Source of the DNA: Silicimonas sp. | Lineage (GTDB): Bacteria > Pseudomonadota > Alphaproteobacteria > Rhodobacterales > Rhodobacteraceae | Direction: 5' to 3' | Assembly: GCA_022826385.1 (NCBI GenBank) | Contig: JAJDUZ010000045.1 | Coordinates: 1-48,950 of the forward strand | Length of the DNA: 48,950 bases | In this document: piece after piece, positions 16,078 to 25,252 of the stretch | Layout: each line of letters begins with the position of its first letter | How positions within the stretch are numbered: position 1 is the first letter of the stretch | Position numbers and translations under genes: made by a program | The notes under the pieces: generated by a model | What the model was told of the DNA's origin: nothing | What the model saw: only the letters and a program-made list of their open reading frames with translations | Databases searched by the model: none

Positions 16078-18783
16078 ATGGCGTATCAGGCAAGACACCG
16101 CGACCCGCTTTTTGACAGCGACACGCAGGCGATTATCGAGCGACGTGGCAAGGAATTGGTCGGCGTCCTTCTGTTGGCGCTGGGTGTTCTGGCGATGCTG
16201 GCGCTTGGTTCCTACTCGGCGGACGACCCGAACTGGTTGTCGTCAACGGACGCCCCGGCGCAGAACCTTTTGGGCCCGATCGGCGCAGCCTTTGCCTCGC
16301 CCCTTTACGTGATTGCCGGATACGGCAGTTGGGCGATCGCGCTGGTTCTGGTGGTCTGGGGCGCGCGTTTTGTGTTCCACTTTGGTTCGGATCAAGCCAT
16401 CGGACGCTTGATCTTCGCGCCCATCGCGGTGGCTTTGGTGTCCGTTTATGCCTCGACCCATGTTCCAAGTGCCGAATGGCCACATTCCTTCGGATTGGGC
16501 GGGCTTTTCGGCGATACCGTACTGGGCGCCATCCTGGGCCTGTTGCCCGTGTCGGCGGGGTTCGGGCTGAAGCTTATGTCGGTTGGTCTTGCCATCGCGG
16601 CGCTGGTGATGCTGGCCTATGTGCTGGGCTTCGAGCGGGACGAGCTTTGGCTTTATGCACGTTATCTCGTGGGCGGGCTTATCCTTGTTTATCACACCGC
16701 GTTGTCCGGACTGGGCAAGGGGGCCAGCGGGACGATCCGCATGGCCGCAACCGCGCGCGAACGTCGACAGGAGGCGCGCGTTTCCGAGGCTGCCGCCGTG
16801 CCATCAAGCGACCCCGAGATCAGCCCCGCTGTGTTGAAAGCCACGCGTGCCTATCGAGACGACGCGCCCAAAGACGGGCTTCTGGCCATGATGCCTTCAC
16901 TTTTGAAGCGCAAGACCGAGGCGCCGGCACCAGCCGATCTTCCGGTTGGCGAAGATGACCGGATCAGCGCGCGCATCGCGGATGCCGTGCAAAACCGCGT
17001 GCGCCGCCCCGATCTGCGGGCCGAGCCGCCGCTGAGCGGTGACACGCCTGTTCAGCCCTCGATTGCGATGCTTGATGAAGACGGCGAGATTGCCGAGCTT
17101 CGTGCGCTGGACGAACAGATGAAGTGGCCCGAGCCCGAGCTTGTGAACCCACGTGTCGAGCGGATCGCCACCCCGGAGGCCAAGGCCAAGGTTCAACATG
17201 CGACCAAGAAGCCCGCGCCCTCGAAGCGTGCCAAAGCCGAGGCGCAACCTTCGCTGTTTGGTGAGGACAGCAACTTTGAAATCCCGCCGCTGAGCCTCTT
17301 GGAAGACCCGTCGAATATCGAACGCCATCATCTGTCGGACGAGGCGCTTGAGGAAAACGCGCGGATGCTGGAAAGCGTGCTGGATGACTATGGCGTCAAG
17401 GGCGAGATCGTCAGCGTGCGCCCGGGACCCGTTGTCACCATGTATGAACTGGAACCGGCGCCGGGCCTGAAGGCAAGCCGGGTGATCGGTCTGGCTGACG
17501 ACATTGCGCGGTCGATGTCGGCCCTGTCGGCCCGCGTCTCGACCGTGCCGGGGCGCTCGGTCATCGGGATTGAACTGCCGAACGAGAACCGCGAAATGGT
17601 GGTTCTGCGCGAAATGCTGGGGGCCCGCGACTACGGCGACGGCAACCAGCGCCTGCCGCTGGCGCTTGGCAAGAACATCGGTGGTGATCCGGTTGTCGCG
17701 AACCTTGCGAAGATGCCGCACCTGCTGATCGCCGGGACAACCGGTTCGGGTAAGTCGGTGGCGATCAACACCATGATCCTGTCGCTTCTCTACAAGCTGA
17801 CACCCGAGGATTGCCGGTTGATCATGATCGACCCAAAGATGCTGGAACTGTCCGTTTACGATGGCATTCCGCATCTGCTGTCGCCCGTTGTGACGGATCC
17901 GAAGAAGGCCGTCGTCGCGCTCAAGTGGACCGTCGGAGAGATGGAAGAGCGCTATCGCAAGATGTCGAAGATGGGCGTCCGCAACATCGAGGGGTTCAAC
18001 GCCCGCGTGAAGGACGCGCTCGACAAGGGCGAGATGTTCAGCCGGACGGTGCAAACCGGCTTCGATGACGAGACCGGCGAACCCGTCTTCGAGACCGAGG
18101 AATTCGCGCCCGAGAAGCTGCCTTACATCGTCGTCATCGTCGACGAGATGGCCGACCTGATGATGGTGGCGGGCAAGGAGATCGAGGCCTGCATCCAACG
18201 TCTGGCACAGATGGCGCGGGCCTCGGGCATCCACCTGATCATGGCCACGCAGCGCCCCTCGGTCGACGTCATCACCGGCACGATCAAGGCAAACTTCCCG
18301 ACCCGGATTTCCTTCCAGGTGACCTCCAAAGTCGACAGCCGCACCATTCTTGGTGAAATGGGCGCCGAGCAGCTTCTGGGGCAAGGTGACATGCTCTACA
18401 TGGCCGGTGGCGCCAAGATCACCCGTGTGCATGGTCCCTTCGTGTCAGACGAGGAAGTCGAAGAGGTTGTCACGCATCTCAAGAGCTTCGGTTCGCCCGA
18501 CTATGTCTCGGGCGTGCAGGACGGCCCTGACGAGGACGCGTCGTCGGATATCGATATGGTGCTGGGCCTTGGTGGCAACACGGACGGCGAGGATGCGCTT
18601 TACGACCAAGCCGTCGCGATTGTCATCAAGGACCGGAAATGTTCGACCTCGTACATCCAGCGCAAACTGGCGATCGGCTACAACAAGGCCGCGCGTCTGG
18701 TCGAGCAGATGGAAGAGAACGGCCTGGTCAGCGCGGCCAACCATGTCGGCAAGCGCGAGATCCTTGTGCCGGAACAGGCGTGA
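16078..18783 (+). CDS. ftsK: DNA translocase FtsK
   Basis: A 901-residue FtsK/SpoIIIE translocase, which pumps chromosome termini across the division septum and activates XerCD recombination. Membrane helices fall between residues about 25 and 215. A Pro/Ala/Glu-rich linker runs to about 410. The motor domain follows, with Walker [10 protein letters not shown] (residues about 552-560) and Walker [15 protein letters not shown] (about 683). The C-terminal winged-helix gamma domain ([20 protein letters not shown], shown here in two halves: [10 protein letters not shown] and [10 protein letters not shown]) recognises KOPS sites. The length is normal for alphaproteobacteria, with a short linker compared with E. 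coli. A hairpin and a dispersed repeat follow the stop. Confidence 0.96.
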   Translation: MAYQARHRDPLFDSDTQAIIERRGKELVGVLLLALGVLAMLALGSYSADDPNWLSSTDAPAQNLLGPIGAAFASPLYVIAGYGSWAIALVLVVWGARFVFHFGSDQAIGRLIFAPIAVALVSVYASTHVPSAEWPHSFGLGGLFGDTVLGAILGLLPVSAGFGLKLMSVGLAIAALVMLAYVLGFERDELWLYARYLVGGLILVYHTALSGLGKGASGTIRMAATARERRQEARVSEAAAVPSSDPEISPAVLKATRAYRDDAPKDGLLAMMPSLLKRKTEAPAPADLPVGEDDRISARIADAVQNRVRRPDLRAEPPLSGDTPVQPSIAMLDEDGEIAELRALDEQMKWPEPELVNPRVERIATPEAKAKVQHATKKPAPSKRAKAEAQPSLFGEDSNFEIPPLSLLEDPSNIERHHLSDEALEENARMLESVLDDYGVKGEIVSVRPGPVVTMYELEPAPGLKASRVIGLADDIARSMSALSARVSTVPGRSVIGIELPNENREMVVLREMLGARDYGDGNQRLPLALGKNIGGDPVVANLAKMPHLLIAGTTGSGKSVAINTMILSLLYKLTPEDCRLIMIDPKMLELSVYDGIPHLLSPVVTDPKKAVVALKWTVGEMEERYRKMSKMGVRNIEGFNARVKDALDKGEMFSRTVQTGFDDETGEPVFETEEFAPEKLPYIVVIVDEMADLMMVAGKEIEACIQRLAQMARASGIHLIMATQRPSVDVITGTIKANFPTRISFQVTSKVDSRTILGEMGAEQLLGQGDMLYMAGGAKITRVHGPFVSDEEVEEVVTHLKSFGSPDYVSGVQDGPDEDASSDIDMVLGLGGNTDGEDALYDQAVAIVIKDRKCSTSYIQRKLAIGYNKAARLVEQMEENGLVSAANHVGKREILVPEQA

Positions 18784-18821
18784 GGCAGGGATTGCGCTTT
18801 GGCTTTGCCAAATCGCGATAG

Positions 18822-18842
18822 GCGAGGGGTTCCACCCCTCGC
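18822..18842 (+). terminator. Perfect 9-bp hairpin after ftsK (possible terminator)
   Basis: GCGAGGGGT and ACCCCTCGC pair perfectly around a 3-base loop. There is no T-run directly after the stem; the nearest is the TATTTTT of the dispersed repeat 12 bp further on. The hairpin plus repeat may act together as the 3' end of the ftsK transcript. Confidence 0.5.
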
Positions 18843-18853
18843 GCTGCCCGGGC

Positions 18854-18873
18854 GTATTTTTAAAGAGATGAAG
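18854..18873 (+). repeat. Dispersed 3'-end motif, copy 2
   Basis: GTATTTTTAAAGAGATGAAG differs from the copies at 12125 and 27641 by one base. It sits after the ftsK hairpin and stops one base short of the stop codon of the convergent transferase gene. Confidence 0.75.
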
Positions 18874-18874
18874 A

Positions 18875-19759
18875 TCAGAAGCTAAGGCAGGTTGGTCCAA
18901 GCCTGCGCGGCTTTGCACCGGTGCCCAGCTTGAACCGCGCAAGTCCCGGAGCGCGGACCGTGTCGAGAAGGCCGAGGTCCAGTTTTTGCACGCCTTCACT
19001 ATGAAGCGTCTCCATCGCGCGCCAGAGCATCAACGTGTGCACCGATGATTTGCGGGCCTCGGCGCTGGTCCAGCCGAGATGGTAGGTTGCCGTGGAGCCG
19101 TGGCAGAGGAACATCATGCCCGCCTGCGGACGGCGTTTTGTGGTGATGGTGAGGGTTTTGGCCTGTGCATCTGCCAGCCAGGCTTCGGTGAACCGACGCG
19201 GCAGGTTGCGATATCTGCGGTGTTGTTGCTGTGCAAATTCCTTGGCGAAGAGCCAGTCATGTTCAGGGCACCGTTTTCTATGCTGCGACAGGGGGATGTG
19301 ATTGGCTTCGGCTTTGACGAGGCGGTTCCGCCATTTGCCGCGCAGATCGGCGCGCATGTCGGACGTTAGGGCGAGATCGGCAATCGTCGCCGGTGTCATG
19401 ATCGCAGCGCCGGGGCGTGCGTTTTCGTCGCTCTCAGGCGTCATCAGCACCATGTGCACGCCGCGCTTTCGAAGCGCGTTTTTGAAGGCACGCAAGCCTG
19501 CGGCGCGCGCGGATTGTGCGGCCGGGACAAGCCAGATCGGACCGCGGGTGATCAAGGCGATGGAAAGCCCGGCCCGGCGCTGCAAAACCTGCGCCAAGGC
19601 CACGGTTTGCGACCCGTCATGAAGGCTGAGCCGCGACACCTGTCCGCCAAGCCGGAGGACCGTTTCGCCGTAGGACCAGCGTTGCTGAAGGGGGGCCTGT
19701 GCTGCGTTGCAGTGATGCTCCCAGGTCAACCGGTTCATCTGGTCGAAACGGACGTTCAT
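18875..19759 (-). CDS. FemAB/GNAT-like N-acyltransferase
   Basis: A 294-residue protein that looks like the FemAB/GNAT-fold transferases. A beta-rich N-terminal half (ETVLRLGGQVSRLSL, ALITRGPIWLVPA) is followed by a basic middle segment (LRGKWRNRLVKAEAN) typical of the FemAB-like family, then ATYHLGWTSAEARKS and a closing FKLGTGAKPRRLGP. The WRNRLVKAE segment is shared with proteins that transfer aminoacyl or acyl groups to cell-wall or surface substrates; the actual substrate here is unknown. A second start at Met8 is possible. It is convergent with ftsK. Confidence 0.7.
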   Translation of the reverse strand: MNVRFDQMNRLTWEHHCNAAQAPLQQRWSYGETVLRLGGQVSRLSLHDGSQTVALAQVLQRRAGLSIALITRGPIWLVPAAQSARAAGLRAFKNALRKRGVHMVLMTPESDENARPGAAIMTPATIADLALTSDMRADLRGKWRNRLVKAEANHIPLSQHRKRCPEHDWLFAKEFAQQQHRRYRNLPRRFTEAWLADAQAKTLTITTKRRPQAGMMFLCHGSTATYHLGWTSAEARKSSVHTLMLWRAMETLHSEGVQKLDLGLLDTVRAPGLARFKLGTGAKPRRLGPTCLSF

Positions 19760-19805
19760 GGGGCCGTTTAACGGTCAATTTACCTAAGTTCGTATTAATG
19801 CGGGC

Positions 19806-19958
19806 ATGACACGCAAAACCGTATCTGGTGTGCATGCGCCACCACCCGGACCAACAAGGCTTCTCTGCGCCATCTTGATCGTGGGGGGCGCGATCCTGTC
19901 GGTGGTCCTTGGATTGCTTGTAGACCCCTTGTTGCGCTGGGCGTTGGGGCTTGGATAA
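19806..19958 (+). CDS. Possible 50-residue single-pass membrane protein
   Basis: A short open frame starting MTRKTVSGVHAPPPGP, followed by a strongly hydrophobic stretch (residues about 18-41, LLCAILIVGGAILSVVLGLL) and ending with RWALGLG. The Pro-rich basic N-terminus and the single helix are what a real small membrane protein would look like, and the frame fills the space between the transferase and lolA. No ribosome-binding site is obvious. It is unrecognised and tentative. Confidence 0.45.
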   Translation: MTRKTVSGVHAPPPGPTRLLCAILIVGGAILSVVLGLLVDPLLRWALGLG

Positions 19959-20122
19959 GCGCTGGCACGCGCATGTTATGGCTTGTCACTGGTGGTGTGC
20001 CTAGCTTCTGCTTATATCGCAGCAAAGGAGTTCGCGTCAGATTTGCTTTCCGCCCCGCGCCTGACATCGCGGAATCAGAGCATCTTGGCACGCGAAACGC
20101 CACAAGTAGACATGAGGCCATG

Positions 20123-20728
20123 ATGTACCGCAGGACGTTTCTTGCCACCGCAGCCGCGTTTACCGCAGGTCCCGCATTTTCCATGCAGCTGTCGCTGAAC
20201 GACATTTCGCGTTATCTGAACGGGATCGAACGCGCCACGTCGGATTTCACCCAGGTCAATGACGATGGGACGTTGTCGACGGGAAAGTTCTATATCCGGC
20301 GGCCCGGCAGGATGCGGTTCGAGTACGATCCGCCCGAGAAACTTCTGGTTATGGCTGGCGCCGGACAGGTTGGCATTTTTGACGGGAAGTCGAATGTTCA
20401 GAAGGCCGAACGCTATCCGTTGCGCCGCACGCCTTTGAACCTGATCCTTGAGAAGAACGTGAACCTTGCGCGCCGGAACATGGTGGTGGGGCACAGTTTC
20501 GACGGGACCGCCACGATCGTTACGGCGCAGGATCCGGAGCATCCCGAATACGGCAATATCCAACTCAAGTTCACCGCAGACCCGATCGAACTGAGGCAGT
20601 GGATCGTGACGGACGGGCAGGGCGCCCGCACGACCGTCATCCTTGGCCAATTGAAGAAGGTCGACGACCTTTCGTCGACCCTGTTCAACATCAGTTACGA
20701 GGAAGGACAGCGCGGCGTGAAGCCGTGA
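20123..20728 (+). CDS. lolA: Outer-membrane lipoprotein carrier protein LolA
   Basis: A 201-residue periplasmic LolA-family protein that carries lipoproteins from LolCDE to the outer membrane. An N-terminal export signal (YRRTFLATAAAFTAGPAFS) precedes the mature domain with the family features GKFYIRRPGRMRFEYDPP, AERYPLRRTPLNLIL and the closing NISYE. The RR in the signal is Tat-like but Sec export is also possible. Of two adjacent ATGs the second (20123) is chosen because GAGG at 20114-20117 is five bases before it. It converges with the transglycosylase, with 4 bp between the stops. Confidence 0.87.
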   Translation: MYRRTFLATAAAFTAGPAFSMQLSLNDISRYLNGIERATSDFTQVNDDGTLSTGKFYIRRPGRMRFEYDPPEKLLVMAGAGQVGIFDGKSNVQKAERYPLRRTPLNLILEKNVNLARRNMVVGHSFDGTATIVTAQDPEHPEYGNIQLKFTADPIELRQWIVTDGQGARTTVILGQLKKVDDLSSTLFNISYEEGQRGVKP

Positions 20729-20732
20729 CGTC

Positions 20733-21314
20733 TTAGACCATGCCGCAGGACTTCAGTTGCGTGTCGTACATAATGGCACGCAGCGCCACTTCGTCCGACA
20801 CCTCCATCAGCCACGCTTTCTGGCGATAGCTTCCACGCGCATACCCTGTGCGCCCTTCGTGATAGGCGAGGTATTGGTGCTTGGTATCGTTCAGCGGAAT
20901 GCCAAGGCCATCCTGCGTCTTGTTGAAGTACCAGCCCATGAAGTCCGTCGCGTGGCGAATGTTGTCGCGCCGGGCGCGTCGTCCGCCTTCCTCGTTCTGA
21001 TACTCTTCCCAAGTGCCGTCCAATGCCTGGCTATAACCATAGGCCGAACTGATCCGGCCGGCCGGCATTCCCATCGAATACCGCATGGGGGTTCGGGCGT
21101 TCGCGATGAACTTGCTCTCTTGATAGATGGTCGCCATCTGCACGGCGACAGGAACACCCCAGCGGCGCTCGGTCCGCTGCATGGCATCAAGATAGTGGGG
21201 ACGCTGCTTCACGATGGAACAGGCGTTGTCTAGGTTCTTGGGCGCCTCATAGCTGCTGGAGCCGCAGGCGGACACCAACAGACATAGAATCAGGGCGCGA
21301 ATGGGTTTGCTCAT
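20733..21314 (-). CDS. Lipoprotein lytic transglycosylase (SLT-type)
   Basis: A protein of about 193 residues with a lipoprotein signal (KPIRALILCLLVSAC, lipobox LVSAC) and one transglycosylase SLT-like domain. The probable catalytic Glu is in ATIYQESKF, followed by AYGYSQALDGTWEEYQ and LAYHEGRTGYARGSY, which match the SLT/EMTA-type fold. It would cleave peptidoglycan glycan strands at the outer membrane. The start at 21314 gives the best lipoprotein signal; an in-frame ATG at 21329 would add five residues and neither has an ideal ribosome site. It is divergent from hspQ. Confidence 0.82.
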   Translation of the reverse strand: MSKPIRALILCLLVSACGSSSYEAPKNLDNACSIVKQRPHYLDAMQRTERRWGVPVAVQMATIYQESKFIANARTPMRYSMGMPAGRISSAYGYSQALDGTWEEYQNEEGGRRARRDNIRHATDFMGWYFNKTQDGLGIPLNDTKHQYLAYHEGRTGYARGSYRQKAWLMEVSDEVALRAIMYDTQLKSCGMV

Positions 21315-21522
21315 TGCCTCAATCCGCATTTTATTGTTTCGGGTTTTATAGCAAATTCTTCTGATTTCGCAAAGCTGGATCGTCTTTTGCTGAAGCGCTC
21401 GTTTGGAAATTCGCTTGACTTGACTGTCTGACAGGCATTCACAGTTTGTTTCCGACAATTCCACCAAATCCATTCGACAGGGGTTGGTGGACTGCCGTAG
21501 GAAGGCTGTAGGGGGTACTGTT

Positions 21523-21849
21523 ATGTTTAGATCGCGTGCGAAATACGCGCTGGGACAAGTTGTCAGACACAAGAAACACCCGTTTCGCGGGGTCGTTTTC
21601 GATGTGGATGCGAAGTTTTCGAATACCGAGGAATGGTATCTTGCCATCCCCGAAGACAGTCGTCCGGCGAAAGACCAACCGTTTTATCACCTGTTGGCCG
21701 AAAATGACCAAAGCTACTATGTGGCTTATGTGTCCGAGCAGAACCTGGTTGCCGACTATTCCGGCGAACCGGTCGAGCATCCGGACCTGCCCGAGTTCTT
21801 CGGGGATTTCAACGACGGGCATTATCCGCTGCAGGTGCAGCTGAACTAG
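21523..21849 (+). CDS. hspQ: Heat shock protein HspQ (YccV family)
   Basis: A 108-residue YccV/HspQ-like protein. KYALGQVVRHKKHPFRGVVFDVD and the PFYHLLAENDQSYYVAYVSEQNL stretch (both given here as family hallmarks in parts) are diagnostic of the hemimethylated-DNA-binding YccV domain. In enterics HspQ is a specificity factor for Lon and affects DnaA stability. AGGGGG before the ATG at 21523 decides the start over an upstream GTG-type extension. The 200-bp divergent region in front contains CTTGACTTGAC and an 11-bp palindrome CTGTCTGACAG (21424-21434); a heat-shock promoter there is possible but I cannot assign one. Confidence 0.9.
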   Translation: MFRSRAKYALGQVVRHKKHPFRGVVFDVDAKFSNTEEWYLAIPEDSRPAKDQPFYHLLAENDQSYYVAYVSEQNLVADYSGEPVEHPDLPEFFGDFNDGHYPLQVQLN

Positions 21850-21874
21850 CCGGATTGACGGCGGATGGCCCGGG

Positions 21875-23461
21875 TCAGTACCCGATGGCCATCCCGTCTT
21901 TCCGCGGGTCCGAGGCCCCAATCAACACACCGTTTGCGGCGTCGAGCATGATGGCTTGTGCACCTCCGATCGGGTCGTCGGTGCGGGTCAGCACATGGCC
22001 TTTGTCGGCAAGCGCTGAAAGGGTCGAGGCCGACAGCGCGTTTTCCACACGAAGGGCGCCATCCACGGGGTCCGCGAAGGCGCGCGGGGCGTCGATGGCT
22101 TCTTGCGGGTCCATGCCGAAATCGCACATGTTCGACATCACGTGAGCATGGCCGGTGGCTTGGTATTGCCCGCCCATCACCCCAAACGTCATGTCGATCC
22201 GTCCGCCGGTGGCGCGCATCGCCGGCAGGATGGTGTGCATCGGCCGTTTGCCCGGGCCCACCTCGTTCGGATGACCAGGGATCAGGTTGAAGCCGCAGCC
22301 CCGGTTGTGGAACAGGATGCCGTGTTTCGGGCTGGCGATGCCGGAGCCGAGGCTTGAGAAGATCGAATAGATCAGGCTGATCGCCATGCCATCTTTGTCG
22401 ATGACGGTGATAAGCACCGTGTCGCGGTGCGCCTGTTCGGCCAAAGGCGGTGGCATTGGCATGGCGCGGGCGGGGTCGATCAGGGCGGCAAGTGCGTCGG
22501 CCGTACCGGGGTCCAGCATGTGGTCCAGTTTTGTCATGTAGTCCGGGTCGGACAGGAACCGGTTTCTTGTGTCATAGGCCAGCTTGGTCGCTTCGGCTTC
22601 CAGATGCAGACGCTCAGCCCCATTCGGGTCCATGCTTGAGACATCGAAACCGGCCAGAATGTTACACAGCAGAATCGCCGTTGCGCCTTGGCCGTTGGGC
22701 GGGTGCTCAATCAGGTCGTGCCCGCGATAGCGCCCGGAAATCGGGGTGCCCCATGTGGCCTCAACGGCGGCAAAGTCATCCTCGTGATGGGTGCCACCAA
22801 TTGCGCGGAGGGCCGAAACCATGTCTTCTGCGACGTCGCCTTCATAGAAAGCGCTGCGCCCGTCCTTGGCGATCCGGCGCAGGACGTCGGCCTGGGCACG
22901 AAGTCTCAGTATCTCGCCTTGGGCATAGGGGCGTCCGCCGTTCAGAAAGAACTTGCGTGCGGCCGCATCCAGACCGTCGCCGAGCGACTTCAGGTCAAAG
23001 GCGACCCGTGACGCGATCGGCACCCCTTCGTCGAAGTACCGGATCGCCGGTGCCAGTACGCGTTCCAACCCGACGCGTCCGAATTTCTCGGACAGTCTGC
23101 AGAAGCCGTCGACGGCTCCGGGCAGCGTGATCGAGGCATGGTGACCGCCTTCGATCGACGTCAGGCCTTCCGCGCGAAGGGCGTCCGGGTCGATGGCCTT
23201 CGGGGCGCGGCCTGAACCGTTCAGTGACACCACGTCATCGGCCCCTGCAGGTTTGACCAGCGCGAAGCAGTCACCGCCGAGCCCCGTCATATGCGGTTCG
23301 CAAACGCCCAGCAGAACGGCCCCGGCGATCGCGGCGTCGACTGCGTTGCCGCCCTCCTTCAAGATGTCGAGAGCCTGCACGGCTGCCAAAGGGTGTGACG
23401 TTGCCACCATTCCGTTGACGCCCAACACAGGCGACCGACCGTTGAAATGAAAATCCCGCAT
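21875..23461 (-). CDS. ggt: Gamma-glutamyltransferase family protein
   Basis: A 528-residue Ntn-hydrolase of the gamma-glutamyltransferase family, which hydrolyses or transfers gamma-glutamyl groups from glutathione and analogues. MVATSHPLAAVQALDILKEGG near the start and GVCEPHMTGLGGDCF are family hallmarks. The autoprocessing nucleophile is probably Thr348 in RDTVLITVIDKDG. SSLGSG and the C-terminal FGVMGGQYQATGH follow. No signal peptide is visible, so it may be a cytoplasmic member such as the cephalosporin acylase-like GGTs. AGGAAGG precedes the ATG at 23461; the frame upstream to 23701 lacks homology. Confidence 0.9.
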   Translation of the reverse strand: MRDFHFNGRSPVLGVNGMVATSHPLAAVQALDILKEGGNAVDAAIAGAVLLGVCEPHMTGLGGDCFALVKPAGADDVVSLNGSGRAPKAIDPDALRAEGLTSIEGGHHASITLPGAVDGFCRLSEKFGRVGLERVLAPAIRYFDEGVPIASRVAFDLKSLGDGLDAAARKFFLNGGRPYAQGEILRLRAQADVLRRIAKDGRSAFYEGDVAEDMVSALRAIGGTHHEDDFAAVEATWGTPISGRYRGHDLIEHPPNGQGATAILLCNILAGFDVSSMDPNGAERLHLEAEATKLAYDTRNRFLSDPDYMTKLDHMLDPGTADALAALIDPARAMPMPPPLAEQAHRDTVLITVIDKDGMAISLIYSIFSSLGSGIASPKHGILFHNRGCGFNLIPGHPNEVGPGKRPMHTILPAMRATGGRIDMTFGVMGGQYQATGHAHVMSNMCDFGMDPQEAIDAPRAFADPVDGALRVENALSASTLSALADKGHVLTRTDDPIGGAQAIMLDAANGVLIGASDPRKDGMAIGY

Positions 23462-23888
23462 GAGGTGCCTTCCTGTCTCCCACGGCATGGAGCGTAGGGG
23501 CAGAGTTGGTAAAGGCAAGCACCTGTTGGAAAGGTAGGCTGTGTTCCTCGGCATCGCGAGCTGGGTGGGGGCTGAAATTATCCGCGACGCCGAGGGAAGC
23601 TTCACAGCTACATCTGCGGGCATGACTCCGGGATTAGGCTGCAATGGGGCGCAATTGTGTCCAAAACTTGACGGGCCGCGCGTTGCTAGCGTTTGAGGCA
23701 AATGTCCGAACCGAGCGTTCGGCGGGCGCTGAAATATACCTGCGGATGATGTAAGTCAGATCCAAAAAATAGTACTTAAAAATATCTACTTATACTATTT
23801 ATTGGAGTGAATTCCGACTTCGCAGTGATTTGTCGCTTCAACTACTCTCGGCAAGAGGCCGGCGCGATCTTCCTTGTTGCGTTATTCG
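23462..23888. other. 427-bp intergenic region with two dyads and an AT-rich patch
   Basis: No convincing gene is present. A strong inverted repeat at 23546-23595 pairs CCTCGGC-TCGCG with CGCGA-GCCGAGG (12 bp with one mismatch, 24-base loop). A second, perfect 6-bp dyad CCGAAC/GTTCGG is at 23706-23722. From about 23761 to 23805 the sequence is almost pure A+T, unlike its surroundings. An ORF from 23807 on the plus strand overlaps rsbW antisense and is not supported. The region may hold the promoter of the gamma-glutamyltransferase gene and the end of the rsbVW transcript, or a small RNA; neither hairpin has a T-run. Confidence 0.55.
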
Positions 23889-24362
23889 TCAACGATCCAC
23901 GCGGTAGCGGAAGAAGAGGATGTTTTCGCCGTTTTGTCGGTCGTAAACGAGGTCCTGCACCAGTTCCCGAATCAGAAACCAGCCATACCCACCTTCGGGC
24001 AAGGTGTCGAACTGGTTGAACTCGGTCATTGGATGATTGCCAATCGGCGCACGCCCCTTTGGCATGGGGCGGCCATTGTCGCGGATTTCGACCATAAGTG
24101 AGTTTGTCCGGGGGCGGATGATCAGCGTGATCTGCTGATCTTCGATTGTATCGAACGCGTGTTCGACGATGTTGTTCAACGCCTCGGCCAAGACGATAGA
24201 GATCGAACCGATGTCCTCTGACGAGACTCCGGTCTCGCCAAGCTCGCCTTCTACTTCGTGTATACTGCGACGAACCCACCGGTAATCTGCGGGGATCAGT
24301 TTTTTGATTGTCTGAGATTGGGAAAGTTGCGTCTGACCGTCAGGCGAGCCGTCATGAGGCAT
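23889..24362 (-). CDS. rsbW: RsbW-type anti-sigma factor / serine kinase
   Basis: A 157-residue HATPase-fold protein of the RsbW/SpoIIAB group, which binds a sigma factor or other target and phosphorylates an RsbV-like antagonist. The N-box EALNNIVEHAF lies near residue 60, DNGRPMP (G1) near 98 and the glycine motif EGGYGWFLIREL near 125. The ATG at 24362 overlaps the end of rsbV by 11 bp; an upstream in-frame extension runs inside rsbV and is rejected. No sigma factor or RsbU phosphatase gene is beside it, so its partner is encoded elsewhere or it acts through another output. Confidence 0.88.
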   Translation of the reverse strand: MPHDGSPDGQTQLSQSQTIKKLIPADYRWVRRSIHEVEGELGETGVSSEDIGSISIVLAEALNNIVEHAFDTIEDQQITLIIRPRTNSLMVEIRDNGRPMPKGRAPIGNHPMTEFNQFDTLPEGGYGWFLIRELVQDLVYDRQNGENILFFRYRVDR

Positions 24363-24696
24363 TGGCGACGTCCTCGATCGCGGCGTTGGTGTTCGGGAAA
24401 ATGCGGAACACACGGTCCATTCTTGTGATGCGGAACACCTTTTCGACCGTCGGTGTCAGGCCGGCAAGGTCAAGCTTTCTTGAGCGACCAAGCTGCTTCA
24501 TGGCCCCGACCACGGCGCCCAAACCGCTGGAATCCAGAAACTCCACATGGCTGAGGTCAAGGATCACACGCTCGGACGGGGTAGTCGTCAACTCCATCAC
24601 CCGGTTCTTGAACCGAACTGCAACCGCCGCATCAATGCGAGCGTCCAGCACGGTCACGATCAGAACGTCGCCATCCTCCTGCGATTTCATTTGCAT
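24352..24696 (-). CDS. rsbV: STAS-domain anti-sigma factor antagonist (RsbV-like)
   Basis: A 114-residue STAS-domain protein. The phosphorylation loop HVEFLDSSGLGAV is intact and preceded by a typical VILDLS strand, as in RsbV and SpoIIAA. In its dephosphorylated form it would sequester the RsbW-type protein. It is the first gene of the pair, with rsbW overlapping it by 11 bp, and is divergent from msrC. An alternative start two codons in (MKSQEDG) is possible. Confidence 0.9.
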   Translation of the reverse strand: MQMKSQEDGDVLIVTVLDARIDAAVAVRFKNRVMELTTTPSERVILDLSHVEFLDSSGLGAVVGAMKQLGRSRKLDLAGLTPTVEKVFRITRMDRVFRIFPNTNAAIEDVANAS

Positions 24697-24769
24697 CTTT
24701 GGGGCTCCTCGACCGATGTTGCCCCTACATCGCTAGACGGAAGCGGTTACCATTCTGTAAGCAAGTGAC

Positions 24770-25252
24770 ATGGCAGGCACAGAGAATTCGCTTCAAATCA
24801 CCGACTACCGTGGCCTTCGCGCACGGGTTCAGGCCCTGACCGAGGGCGAAACCGACCAAGTGGCCCTGATGGCAACCGTCGCCTGCGAAGTGCATTGTTC
24901 TGACGACAGGTTCGACTGGACTGGCTTCTATCGGGTTGTCGCTCCCGGGTTGCTCAAGATCGGCCCGTATCAGGGCGGCCATGGGTGCCTTGTGATCCCT
25001 TTTGAGAAGGGTGTCTGCGGCGCTTGCGCTCGAACCGGAGAGGTGCAGCTTGTACCGGATGTCGATGCGTTTCCCGGGCATATAGCCTGCGCGTCATCGA
25101 CCCGATCCGAGTTGGTTCTGCCGGTTCGGGACGGGCAGGGCAATCTGATCGCGGTCTTTGACATCGACAGCGATTTGCCAGACGCCTTTTCCGAGGCCGA
25201 CGCCTCGGAAATAAGCGCGATGCTGGCCAGCGTTTTCGGAAGGGCGACATGA
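24770..25252 (+). CDS. msrC: GAF-domain free methionine-(R)-sulfoxide reductase
   Basis: A 160-residue single-GAF-domain protein matching fRMsr (MsrC/YebR), which reduces free L-methionine-(R)-sulfoxide. Diagnostic stretches are WTGFYRVV, IGPYQG, GVCGACARTGE, PDVDAFPGHIACAS and FDIDSD. The redox cysteines of the family sit in GVCGACARTG and HIACAS, and all are present here. The ATG at 24770 follows the divergent rsbV promoter region. The stop overlaps the next gene by 4 bp, so msrC, the GFA gene and rluA form one coupled operon. Confidence 0.85.
   Translation: MAGTENSLQITDYRGLRARVQALTEGETDQVALMATVACEVHCSDDRFDWTGFYRVVAPGLLKIGPYQGGHGCLVIPFEKGVCGACARTGEVQLVPDVDAFPGHIACASSTRSELVLPVRDGQGNLIAVFDIDSDLPDAFSEADASEISAMLASVFGRAT

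Noticed and set aside
16897..18432. A 511-codon open frame antisense to ftsK
   Set aside because: Shadow of the ftsK codons; no signal, domain or ribosome site.
21424..21434. CTGTCTGACAG upstream of hspQ as a lux-type or LexA-type box
   Set aside because: It is an 11-bp palindrome only, lacks the outer bases of either box, and hspQ has no known link to those regulators.
23807..24019. A 70-codon plus-strand frame in the gene-free region
   Set aside because: More than half overlaps rsbW antisense, and the peptide has no features of a real protein. The GGAG before the GTG may be chance.
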